From an uncultured Prevotella sp. (GTDB taxonomy: Bacteria > Bacteroidota > Bacteroidia > Bacteroidales > Bacteroidaceae), in NCBI GenBank assembly GCA_900319715.1, contig ONPM01000051.1, positions 1 through 34,684 of the forward strand: a stretch of DNA of 34,684 bases, read 5' to 3'. Made by a program: the position numbers and the translations under genes. Of this stretch, positions 24,031 to 31,335 are shown piece after piece. Below the pieces are notes generated by a model. It was not told the origin of the DNA. It saw nothing but the letters and a program-made list of their open reading frames with translations, and made no database searches. Each line of letters starts with the position of its first letter. The first letter of the stretch is position 1.

Positions 24031-24054
24031 AGTGGAATTATTTTCGTACCTTTG
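24023..24054 (+). promoter_or_regulatory. Full Bacteroidetes promoter (TTTG-N20-TACCTTTG) for the LacI gene
   Basis: TTTG at 24023-24026 and TACCTTTG at 24047-24054, 20 bp apart, match the -33/-7 consensus. It lies about 30 bp upstream of ATG 24084. Confidence 0.82.
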
Positions 24055-24083
24055 TCGCCTAAGAACAACTTATTACGACTGAC

Positions 24084-25103
24084 ATGGCAAACGGAAAACA
24101 TCGGATATCCTTGAAAGACCTCGCTCAGGAACTGGGCGTGAGTATCGCAACTGTCAGCAGAGCCCTGCGCAGTTCACCTGAGATAGGACAAGAAATGCAG
24201 CAGCGCGTGAAGGAACTGGCACGCCGTCTGAACTACCGCCCCAACCCCTTTGCACAGAGTCTTCGTAAAGAGGCTCCTCGGGTGATTGGAGTCGTCGTGC
24301 CCAATCTCGTCACCCATTACTATGCTGCCGTGCTCGATGGTATCGAGGAGGAGGCTGCCAAGAGCGGCTATAGCGTCATCAGTGCCAACACCCATGAGCA
24401 GAGTGATGCCGAAGTACGTGTCATCGACAACTTCATCAGTCTGCACGTCGAGGGTATCGTCGCCTGTCTGGCGCAGAGCACCACCGACTACCGTCATTTC
24501 GAGGAAATCTCAAAGATGGATATCCCCTTGGTGTTTTTCGGACGCACTTGCCTGCCGGAGAAGTTCTCCTGCGTCACAGCCAACGGCGACATCGCAGCCC
24601 AGGAGGCTACCCAGCACCTGATAGATACGGGCAGCCGCCGTATCGCCTTCATCGGCGGGCCAAACCATCTCGACATGGTACGTCGCCGCAAGCATGGCTA
24701 TCTGGAGGCCCTGCGGGAGAACCGTATCCCCATCGACCGTGACCTTGTCGTCTGCGAGCGCATCGACTACGAGTGGGCTCTCAACGTCACCATCCGGCTC
24801 TTGCAGAGCGAAAACCGTCCTGACGCCATCCTCGCCTTCAATGACATCATCACCTTCGCCGCCTTCACGGCCATCAAGCAGTTAGGGCTGCGGATACCTG
24901 AAGACGTGGCGCTCATCGGCTTCACCGATGATGTGCATGCACAGTATGTCACGCCGAAACTCTCTGCCATCGAGGATCAGTCGCGCCTGATGGGACAGAC
25001 GGCCTGCCGCCTCTTGCTGAAGAACATCGGCGGCGACAGCAAGATCTATCGTGAGATCGTGCCTCAGAAACTCGTGATCCGTGAGTCCTCAGCCCGCCGC
25101 TGA
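24084..25103 (+). CDS. LacI-family transcriptional regulator
   Basis: A 339-residue repressor. Residues about 8-28 are the LacI helix-turn-helix (ISLKDLAQELGVSIATVSRAL), followed by the hinge region (LNYRPNPFAQSLR) and a periplasmic-binding-protein-like effector domain beginning VIGVVVPNLVTHYYAAVLDGIEEEA. Effectors of this family are usually sugars, but no transporter, glycosidase or susC/D pair is next to it, so the target is unknown. A strong promoter with an overlapping palindromic operator suggests autoregulation. A TPR-type regulator starts 14 bp downstream, so the two are probably on one transcript and the LacI protein may set the level of that sensor. Confidence 0.93.
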   Translation: MANGKHRISLKDLAQELGVSIATVSRALRSSPEIGQEMQQRVKELARRLNYRPNPFAQSLRKEAPRVIGVVVPNLVTHYYAAVLDGIEEEAAKSGYSVISANTHEQSDAEVRVIDNFISLHVEGIVACLAQSTTDYRHFEEISKMDIPLVFFGRTCLPEKFSCVTANGDIAAQEATQHLIDTGSRRIAFIGGPNHLDMVRRRKHGYLEALRENRIPIDRDLVVCERIDYEWALNVTIRLLQSENRPDAILAFNDIITFAAFTAIKQLGLRIPEDVALIGFTDDVHAQYVTPKLSAIEDQSRLMGQTACRLLLKNIGGDSKIYREIVPQKLVIRESSARR

Positions 25104-25117
25104 ACAGATACAGTCAA

Positions 25118-26749
25118 ATGAAGAAACTGGTTTACAGCATCCTCTGCCTTTGGATCATCGGCCTGTCGTTTGGCTGTTGCGGCGATAAGGCGCAGCGGCT
25201 CCAGCAGTTGGAGCAGTTGGAACAGCAGAACCGTTCTGGCGTGGCGATGCTGAACGACTCGCTGGCAGAGTCGTTGGTGAACTACTTCGATCGTCACGGC
25301 GATGCCAACGAGCGGATGCGCTCTCGCTATATCCTTGGCCGCACCTACTATTGCCTCGATGAACTCCCCCGTGCCTTGGAAATGTATAACGAGGCTGCAG
25401 ACTGCGCTGATACCACATCAGCGGACTGCAATTATAAGGTACTGAGTCGTATCCATGCTCAGAGTGCGAATATTTTTCATAAGCAGGTACAGCCTCGTAG
25501 CCAGTTAATGGAATTAAGAATCGCAGAATATTATGCTTGGAAAGGATGTGATTCTTTGCAAGCTATAGAATGTTATGCACAACAGGGAGATGCTTATGAT
25601 TATTTAAAACAGCCAGATTCTTTAATAATGATCAAGAGTAATGCTTCTTGTTTGTTTCAAAGAATTGGACAAATGGAACGTTCTGCACAAACATTAAGCC
25701 CTGCGATAACTGCACTAATTGAGAAAGGCGATATAGCCAGAGCAAGATTATTTTGTCATCTGTATGAAACAAAATCTGGTTTGTTTGATGAAAAGGATAA
25801 CATTGTATCGGGGCGTGAGATCTATTATTATGCGAAAGGTTGTCTTTTATTGGCCATTCATCAGTTGGACTCTGCCGAATTCATCTTTAGAAAGGAATTA
25901 CTGTATGGCAAAGACTTAAATAACCAAATAGCAGCTTATAAAGGACTTCAAAAAGTTTTTGAGCAGAAACGTATTCCAGATTCTATTGCCAAGTATGCCA
26001 ATCTTGGCTATATTCTGAACGATTCTGCCTATTCCTCGTCAGAAATGCAAAACATCCAGAAGTTTCAAGCCTCTTACAACTATAACCACCATAAACTGCT
26101 TGCAGAACAAAGTAAAAGAGAAGCAGATATTTCCATGATTCTCTTTATTAGTTTTGCAGTTATCTTTTTGGTTGGAGGTGGTGCTGCATTCGCTTTTTAT
26201 AGATCAAAGAAGCTAATAGAACTTGAAGAATATCGCCAAAACTTAGAAACATTGGGAAAAATCCAGTCAGAGCTACAAGAACTATGTGGTGAAGATGCCG
26301 ATTTCCCAGCATTGATTGCCAGAAAGAATGAAGAGATAAGTCATTTGCAAGACCGGATATCGGAATATCAAAAACTTCAAACAGACAAAGAAAAGGCAAA
26401 CTTAGAGGATAGATTGATCCACGCGAAGGTCGTGAAAGATTTGTCAGGTCTGTTAGATGAGAATCCTGTCCGGCAAGCCTCCCGTGAACAGATTCGTCAA
26501 ATCACCAACCTGATTAATGAGCAAATTCCTTCTTTTTATAATGAACTCAATTCCTCTGTCGTCTTACGACCTGTAGAGTATGAGGTTTGTATGTTGATCC
26601 GTTGTCATTTTAAACCTTCGAGTGTAGGTAAGCTGTTAGGTCTTGATGAGGCATACGTTTCAAATGTCAGAAGAAGAATTTTGCACAAAATATATGGTTT
26701 AGAAGGTAATCCGAGGGATTTGGACGAGCGGATTATGATAATTTCCTAA
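25118..26749 (+). CDS. Membrane-spanning TPR regulator with C-terminal helix-turn-helix
   Basis: A 543-residue one-component regulator of a type common in Bacteroidetes. The N-terminus is a lipoprotein-like signal (LIGLSFGCC region, Cys near 20), followed by about 300 residues of TPR-like helices expected to face the periplasm, a single membrane segment at about 341-363 (MILFISFAVIFLVGGGAAFAF), a coiled coil, and a cytoplasmic C-terminus with a LuxR-like helix-turn-helix (LRPVEYEVCMLIRCHF, SSVGKLLGLDEAYVSNVRRRI). The membrane topology suggests that an external cue controls DNA binding. Base composition changes sharply near 25430: the first 105 codons are GC-rich like the LacI gene, the rest AT-rich like the genes after it, so the gene looks like a recombinant. 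It ends at a clear terminator. Confidence 0.85.
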   Translation: MKKLVYSILCLWIIGLSFGCCGDKAQRLQQLEQLEQQNRSGVAMLNDSLAESLVNYFDRHGDANERMRSRYILGRTYYCLDELPRALEMYNEAADCADTTSADCNYKVLSRIHAQSANIFHKQVQPRSQLMELRIAEYYAWKGCDSLQAIECYAQQGDAYDYLKQPDSLIMIKSNASCLFQRIGQMERSAQTLSPAITALIEKGDIARARLFCHLYETKSGLFDEKDNIVSGREIYYYAKGCLLLAIHQLDSAEFIFRKELLYGKDLNNQIAAYKGLQKVFEQKRIPDSIAKYANLGYILNDSAYSSSEMQNIQKFQASYNYNHHKLLAEQSKREADISMILFISFAVIFLVGGGAAFAFYRSKKLIELEEYRQNLETLGKIQSELQELCGEDADFPALIARKNEEISHLQDRISEYQKLQTDKEKANLEDRLIHAKVVKDLSGLLDENPVRQASREQIRQITNLINEQIPSFYNELNSSVVLRPVEYEVCMLIRCHFKPSSVGKLLGLDEAYVSNVRRRILHKIYGLEGNPRDLDERIMIIS

Positions 26750-26788
26750 CCTTTCATTTCCTTTCACTTTACAACTTGTAAGTTTTTG

Positions 26789-26818
26789 AAAGGTGTTTTC
26801 GGTCTCGGAAACACCTTT
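26789..26818 (+). terminator. Terminator of the TPR regulator gene
   Basis: AAAGGTGTTT (26789-26798) pairs with AAACACCTTT (26809-26818) around a 10-nt loop, about 40 bp after the stop codon. A new promoter box follows at 26837. Confidence 0.8.
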
Positions 26819-26836
26819 AGTATTCTTGTTTTTCTC

Positions 26837-26844
26837 TAAATTTG
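26837..26844 (+). promoter_or_regulatory. -7 box (TAAATTTG) upstream of the 21-codon ORF
   Basis: A TAnnTTTG match between the TPR gene's terminator and the small ORF at 26896. A poor -33 match (TTTA) lies 18 bp upstream. Transcription would begin near 26850. Confidence 0.6.
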
Positions 26845-26895
26845 CCTCCGATTTCCAATAAACATATTAATAAACGACTAATAGTTACAATCAAG

Positions 26896-26961
26896 ATGAA
26901 AAGAACAGTATTTGCAATCAATCAAAATGGTCAAGAAGACCGCCCCCGTGATCACCCGTAA
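26896..26961 (+). CDS. Possible 21-residue peptide
   Basis: A short open frame with its own promoter box and a normal A-rich upstream region. The peptide begins MKRTVFAINQNG and ends EDRPRDHP; it is hydrophilic with no signal peptide. I do not recognise it. The stretch 26750-27043 holds nothing else gene-like. It lies just after the membrane TPR regulator, where peptide signals often sit in Gram-positive TPR systems, but that link is speculative. It could equally be a leader peptide for the genes downstream, or chance. Confidence 0.35.
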   Translation: MKRTVFAINQNGQEDRPRDHP

Positions 26962-27043
26962 TCACCAGTTGGATAGATCACTATGGCTGCTTGATATTAT
27001 TTACTTTTTAAAATATTTAAATTATTAAATTAAAATTTAAGAT

Positions 27044-27387
27044 ATGAGATTACTTGCTAAATTATTTTTCACGTCATTCATTTTTGCTTTAAATAGTTGT
27101 ACTGATTTTGATGAGGCAAACAAAAATATATCCCCCAATTATGTGAAGACTAGTATTTCATCAGAAGAAGCGGCACAATTAGCCATTGACATGGCGGAAA
27201 AAATGGCTGTCAACACTCGGGGGAATGACAAACAAAGAGAGGTTGGAGAGGTGTATGTTTGGAAGACTGGGGCTGGGGAGGCAGCGACAACGGTTTTTAT
27301 ATAACAGATCCGTTGGCTGCACCAAATTACTCCTATAACAATCATGTTATTACAAATATATATCCTATAAGTTACAATGTTAATTAG
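27044..27387 (+). pseudogene. C10 (streptopain-like) peptidase with its middle deleted
   Basis: The first 70 or so codons encode a lipoprotein signal (FFTSFIFALNSC) and a prodomain-like helix (SSEEAAQLAIDMAEKMA), as in Spi/C10 precursors. The frame ends at 27304, but in another frame from 27265 the DNA encodes DWGWGGSDNGFY and a tail ending at TAG 27385-27387. D/N-W-G-W-G-G-x-D-N-G-Y/F is the conserved sequence after the catalytic His of C10 peptidases. The catalytic Cys and His regions, around 200-300 residues, are absent, so head and tail of one gene have been joined out of frame. The region is AT-rich like its neighbours. The 86-residue product could still be made as a small lipoprotein. 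Confidence 0.72.
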
Positions 27388-27398
27388 TGCAATAGAGT

Positions 27399-28040
27399 AT
27401 GAAAATATTTAATGTTATTTTATGCCTTATGGCATGTGTCCAGTGTTCTTGCACGAACACTGATGATGATTATAATACAAACAAAGTCAATGAGACACCA
27501 GTAATTAGTGAGTACATCTTGCCAGATACAGATTATTCCATTTCTTCAAAAGAATTTCTCAGTCTTTTCTCAGAGAAAAGCTGGAAGCTGGTCCGACTAG
27601 AATATATCTTGGAAGATGGGTCGGTATTAGATCATGTAACTATTGATGGCGTGGATTATGATTTGTTGGAAATTGGGGTTGACGGAATGTCTTTGCCAAA
27701 CTTTTCAGTTACAGGTGATTCTAGAATCAAGGAATATATCTATGTTGACGATGTTCCATCTGCATGGGTGAATGGTCTCTGTTATGACTTGGGCAATTTT
27801 ACATATGATGAATGCAATAATCTGTTGACCATTCAAATGAATTCTTTCAAAGAAAGCTGGCTAAACGGGAAGCACAGGATATTACAGCTTAATGATGATG
27901 AATTAGTTGTTTCTTGCAATGTGTTCCTTTCAAAGAGTATTGGGAAAGACGTCCAATATGGCATATTGAAGTATAGATGTATGACCGAAGAAGAACAGTT
28001 TTACTTTGATGAGAACTATAAAAAGAAAGTAGCAAATTAG
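27399..28040 (+). CDS. Lipoprotein of unknown function, 213 aa
   Basis: A complete open frame with a lipoprotein signal peptide (MKIFNVILCLMACVQCSC; lipobox Q-C-S-C) and an acidic spacer typical of surface-exposed Bacteroidetes lipoproteins (TNTDDDYN). The body, with ISSKEFLSLFSEKSWKLVRLEY and a run of beta-like segments rich in Asp, resembles small lipocalin-like secreted lipoproteins, but I cannot assign a family. It starts 11 bp after the C10 remnant. AT-rich like the genes around it. Confidence 0.7.
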   Translation: MKIFNVILCLMACVQCSCTNTDDDYNTNKVNETPVISEYILPDTDYSISSKEFLSLFSEKSWKLVRLEYILEDGSVLDHVTIDGVDYDLLEIGVDGMSLPNFSVTGDSRIKEYIYVDDVPSAWVNGLCYDLGNFTYDECNNLLTIQMNSFKESWLNGKHRILQLNDDELVVSCNVFLSKSIGKDVQYGILKYRCMTEEEQFYFDENYKKKVAN

Positions 28041-28077
28041 CATCCGGAGATAAGGCTTATCTACTTCATCTTCGTCA

Positions 28078-28951
28078 ATGGGACATGCAATTGGAGTTCA
28101 AGGACTTGCTGATGGTGGCAAATCTGGGTACTTATTTGGAGTGGTTGGTGGATTATCTAGTCAGACAAAAAATGGGACTGGAATATTTGGCACTGTTACC
28201 AATCATTTAGGGGTTTCTATTCCTGGAAGATATGCAGGCTATTTTAATGGCAGTGTTACTCTTAATGGTACAACAACCTACCTTCAACTTGTCATGCCTT
28301 CAGATATGAGATTACAAGAAAATGTCATGAGCTTAAGTAATGATAAGCTTGAATCTGGCGCATTAGAGAGGCTTCTTTGATATGAACGTGATCAAGTACA
28401 ATATGATTATGCAGAATAATTCTATTGAAGACGATTCTACCATTGTCTTTCCAGATGAACATGCAGACAGCTATTTAAAGAGAAGCCACTTTGGCCTATC
28501 TGCACAAGAACTTCAATCCATTTATCCAGATCTTGTTTCCGAGGGTCAGGATGGTTTCCTCTGCATTAATTATATAGAACTAGTTCCTATTCTTATTCAG
28601 TCCATTCAAGAACTAAAACAGGAATTGGATGATTTAAGAAATGGGACAGGCGTAACTCGAGGCACAACCGATTGTTCGAGATCCGTTATATCGCAAAATA
28701 TTCTATATCAGACCAGTCAAAATTCTATTAACGAGAAGATCACTATTCGTTTTAAGGTGGCAGAAAATATTCAGAGTGCCTCTGTCAATATCTATGATAT
28801 ACGAGGCAAGATGTTGAAGGAGTATTCTGTTTCTTCTGGCAATGGTAGTATATCAGTTGGTGGAAATGAGATAGGTCATGGTATGTTTCTTTATTCATTT
28901 ATCGTGAATGGACAAGAGATTGATACAAAAAAGATGATTATCTCAATGTGA
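28078..28951 (+). pseudogene. S74/tail-fibre-like surface protein with T9SS tail, frameshifted and lacking its N-terminus
   Basis: Two frames read as one protein. The first (28078-28380) has tail-fibre-like repeats (GIFGTVTNHLGVSIPGRYAG) and the start of the intramolecular chaperone domain (DMRLQENV). The second, from about 28382, continues with HFGLSAQELQSIYPDLVSEG and IELVPILIQSIQELK, then a type A T9SS sorting domain (VNIYDIRGKML, GMFLYSFIVNG, KKMIISM). Removing one T from the run at about 28373-28378 would join them as LERLLDMNVIKYN. No signal peptide or N-terminal region is present in front. Normally such proteins are exported across the outer membrane by type IX secretion. One base of difference could also be a sequencing error. 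Confidence 0.75.
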
Positions 28952-29997
28952 GATCTGTGGAAACAAGCGACTATCGAAAGGTGAACGAATCCTATCGTAG
29001 GAGGCTAATCTACCATGCTGGCATTGATTGTGGCTTCTTCGTTGAGTTGAACTACATGGTCAATGCCATGCTCCACTGCTTGGCAAACGGGTATCGGTTT
29101 GAACTCTATACCGACGATGCCAATTTCGGAACTGGCATAGGATGGACAGAATACTTCGTTCCGTTTTGTGATGAGGTTCACGAGTCATTCCATCACAAGT
29201 ATAACCAGCATCGGCCGCCCACTTGGCGACGAATATTGAGGAATACTGCCAGGACGAGATCCCCGTCCTTCATTATTTGGAAGCTGAAGTTCTTGATGAA
29301 GTCCCTCATAGGGAAGTGGCTGGCTTTTAGGGCATACGGTGAAATGGTATGGTTAAGTCAGGATGTAGCGTCTGAACCTGACAAGTTCTATCATATTCCA
29401 GCTCTTGGCCTTAATGGTACCTACACCGAGGCTTACGCCATGCTGGCAAGGATGATTTGGCGGCCACAGCCTGAGGTGCAACAGCAAATAGCAGAAGCCA
29501 GAATTCGCCTATCGCTTCCCAAAGTCTATTCTGGTATTCAGATCCGTGGAGGTGACAAGGCTTCAGAAGCACAACTGATCCGTGGCTGGCGAATCATTCA
29601 GGCATTACATCCTCAAGACGGCGATTGTATATTTATACTCACAGACAATTATCTTGAATTAGAACGCGTAAGGAGTGAGTTCCCTAAGTTGAATATCGTC
29701 TCGCTCTGCCAGCCCAATGAGACAGGCTATTATCATCATGAGTTTGAACTCTTAGCACCTCAGGAGAGGAAAGAATCGATTATTAGGCTTCTTGTTTCTG
29801 TTGATATACTGCTTCATTGCAGTGCTTTCGTTGGAACTATCACGTCGGGGCCGAGTGTATTCTTGATGAAGGTGAGGATTGACGATCCGTATGTGACAGC
29901 CATAGATTGTCCGCAAGACATGTTACTTAGCTGTTTGTCTCTTAACATCGATGACAGGGCTATCATCTCTCAAAAATATATGAAGCAGGACACATAA
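28948..29997 (+). CDS. Fucosyltransferase-like glycosyltransferase (GT-B, GT23/NodZ-like)
   Basis: A 349-residue protein with the pattern of GDP-fucose-dependent transferases: YSGIQIRGGDKASE (residues about 195-207), equivalent to the H-x-R-x-G-D-K donor-binding motif; FILTDNYLELERVR; and a late SAFVGTITSGPSVFLMKVR, equivalent to the S-x-F-x-G-T-x-x-S motif. It lacks a signal peptide and membrane helices, so it should act in the cytosol, for example in building a surface glycan. GTG 28948 is the start, and it overlaps the previous gene's TGA. Base composition is closer to the chromosomal average than its AT-rich neighbours. Assignment to fucose is by motif; the acceptor is unknown. Confidence 0.7.
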   Translation: MRSVETSDYRKVNESYRRRLIYHAGIDCGFFVELNYMVNAMLHCLANGYRFELYTDDANFGTGIGWTEYFVPFCDEVHESFHHKYNQHRPPTWRRILRNTARTRSPSFIIWKLKFLMKSLIGKWLAFRAYGEMVWLSQDVASEPDKFYHIPALGLNGTYTEAYAMLARMIWRPQPEVQQQIAEARIRLSLPKVYSGIQIRGGDKASEAQLIRGWRIIQALHPQDGDCIFILTDNYLELERVRSEFPKLNIVSLCQPNETGYYHHEFELLAPQERKESIIRLLVSVDILLHCSAFVGTITSGPSVFLMKVRIDDPYVTAIDCPQDMLLSCLSLNIDDRAIISQKYMKQDT

Positions 29998-30098
29998 CCT
30001 TTGGTATAACCATAAAAAGCTTAATCAGTGAAGGCTAAATAGCATATTCCCAGTAAGCATTCGTAAAAATACGCGTTGTGGCATTTATAGTTAGCTCG

Positions 30099-30106
30099 TA
30101 CCTTTG
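30099..30106 (+). promoter_or_regulatory. Orphan -7 box (TACCTTTG)
   Basis: A TAnnTTTG match with a GTTG 21 bp upstream as possible -33. It faces into sequence that holds no rightward gene for about 570 bp, only leftward gene remnants. Its original gene may have been lost, or it may drive a short RNA. Confidence 0.5.
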
Positions 30107-30184
30107 ACCGCGCAATAGTACACAAATCAGGATCACAAACAAAACAATACAGAGTTTTAACATCTGGGTGTTGCTTTTACTTGG

Positions 30185-30208
30185 CAATGTCAATGTTAAT
30201 GTTAATGT
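30185..30208. repeat. Hexamer array (CAATGT/TAATGT) at the AbiH truncation
   Basis: CAATGT twice then TAATGT twice in 6-bp register. The AbiH-like remnant runs into this array and its stop codon (30202-30204) lies within it. Confidence 0.75.
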
Positions 30209-30318
30209 ATTACATCTATCCGCCCATTATCAATCAACCACTTCCTGAAATCCCCATATCGGGTCAGCAGTCCATGGGCTAGATCAAAGCCATTGCCAAT
30301 GATGAATAAGAGGCTCAC
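30202..30318 (-). pseudogene. N-terminal remnant of an AbiH-family abortive-infection protein
   Basis: Starting from GTG 30318 on the leftward strand, 38 codons read as an AbiH N-terminus: SLLFIIGNGFDLAHGL, then TRYGDFRKWLID, ending in the CAATGT array. AbiH proteins are phage-defence proteins of around 250-400 residues that begin with this nucleotide-binding-like I-G-N-G-F-D-L-A-H-G motif; nearly all of the rest is missing. It lies 8 bp after the stop of a second leftward remnant, so the two probably came from one operon. Family recognition rests on the motif alone, but the match is close. Confidence 0.72.
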
Positions 30319-30325
30319 ATTAAAA

Positions 30326-30574
30326 CTATTTGTTTAAAAACATCCGCAATTTCTGAAAGAGGTCACGATACTTCCGGATATTAAGTCTAATAGTCTTAAA
30401 GGTCTCACTAGTGAACACCACATCACCATTCCTCGTTTTCAGAAGTTCGTTACCGTCCGCATCTTTAATACTCTCACAATGAGCAAGATTATTTCTTTGA
30501 ATAATAATTTCATGTAACTACTCAGCACTCTCGGCATGAATAGTTACAAACTATTCCATAAGTGTTAAAGTATC
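30326..30574 (-). pseudogene. Remnant of a leftward gene with an R-x4-H (RNNLAH) motif
   Basis: An 83-codon leftward frame, open except for two TAG codons (30551-30553 and 30518-30520), reads as convincing protein: FVTIHAESAE, HEIIIQRNNLAHCESIKD, GDVVFTSETFKTIR, YRDLFQKLRMFLNK. RNNLAH fits the R-x4-6-H motif of HEPN-type and some defence-associated proteins. Both TAGs stand where Gln (CAG) would be a natural ancestor. The N-terminal part is absent or scrambled. It ends 8 bp before the AbiH-like remnant, as in a two-gene operon. I cannot name the family. Confidence 0.55.
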
Positions 30575-30678
30575 TTAAAAGATAGCAAAATCCCGTCAAC
30601 CTTTTAGGTTTTCTCAGTTATATCTATGTAGAAAGTCTACAAACGAAGGTGTTTAATCATTTTAAAAGTTAAGTAGTT

Positions 30679-31126
30679 ATGAAAAAGGATTTTATATTCG
30701 TGATGAGCGCCGTGCTGCTGATGACGACGGGCATGGTAACGGCGGCTTGCAGTAGTGACGATGACAATGTTATCACAACCCTCCGAAACTTCCGAGACGG
30801 CCCGGACATCTCCCCAACAGCCTTTGGAGGCCGGCATCGTCACGGTCATCTCTGACACGGGTACCATGTGTTACGATGCCTCAGAAGATTTCTGGTATGT
30901 CCTCACACCGCTGAAGATTCCCGGGGGTGAACAGTTAATCGACGGCGGAAAGGCTTATTATCTGTACAACCTGCCAGACGAGTATAAGGTCGAGGGTCTG
31001 AAGGTGAAGTTCACTGGCGTCGCATACAAGTTTTACGAAGACAAGAACGGCGATGGAGTAGCCGTATACTACGGCGGTATTAAATATCTCGACATATTGG
31101 TCAATCAGATTGAGATTGTGGAATAG
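30679..31126 (+). pseudogene. Small lipoprotein with a one-base frameshift
   Basis: From ATG 30679 the DNA encodes a lipoprotein signal (MKKDFIFVMSAVLLMTT, lipobox TAAC) and a Ser/Asp spacer (SSDDDN). The frame then fails, but a frame shifted by one base continues from about 30755 to TAG 31126 with a plausible globular domain: GIVTVISDTGTMCYD, FWYVLTPLKIPGGEQLIDGG, LKVKFTGVAYKFYEDKNGDG, YLDILVNQIEIVE. Removing one base somewhere in 30755-30800 restores one protein of about 148 residues. GC content is higher than in the AT-rich region upstream. It could be a pseudogene, a phase-variable gene or a sequencing error. Function unknown. Confidence 0.65.
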
Positions 31127-31179
31127 CGTATGGTAAGATAATCACGAAAACGATTTCTATTTCTCTCTTTAAATTGTTG

Positions 31180-31286
31180 CCTGTTGGATTATGTGATGAA
31201 GAAGTAAGAACGGATTAGTGTTGTACTAGAATCCGACAGGCTATGGCCGCCATCTGAAGGAGTCCTTCGGGTGGTGGCCTTTTTTT
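31180..31286 (+). ncRNA. Possible structured RNA or 3' UTR ending in a strong terminator
   Basis: CCTGTTGGATT (31180-31190) pairs with AATCCGACAGG (31230-31240, one G-T pair) to enclose a 39-nt loop. Directly after it comes a 17-pair hairpin (31245-31279) and a run of seven T. Two adjacent stable stems with no open frame suggest a small RNA or a structured 3' end of the lipoprotein transcript. I see no promoter of its own. Confidence 0.4.
31245..31286 (+). terminator. Strong rho-independent terminator
   Basis: A GGCCGCCATC…GGTGGTGGCC outer stem continues into GAAGGA/TCCTTC, 17 pairs with three wobbles, followed by seven T residues. Confidence 0.85.
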
Positions 31287-31335
31287 CTGGTCTTTTGCAG
31301 GTGTTAATTTGCTCACGCAAAAAAGTGAAAACAGG

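Noticed and set aside
26750-31126. Prophage, because of the tail-fibre-like gene
   Set aside because: The S74 gene carries a T9SS sorting tail, marking it as a cell-surface protein, and there are no capsid, portal, terminase or integrase genes.
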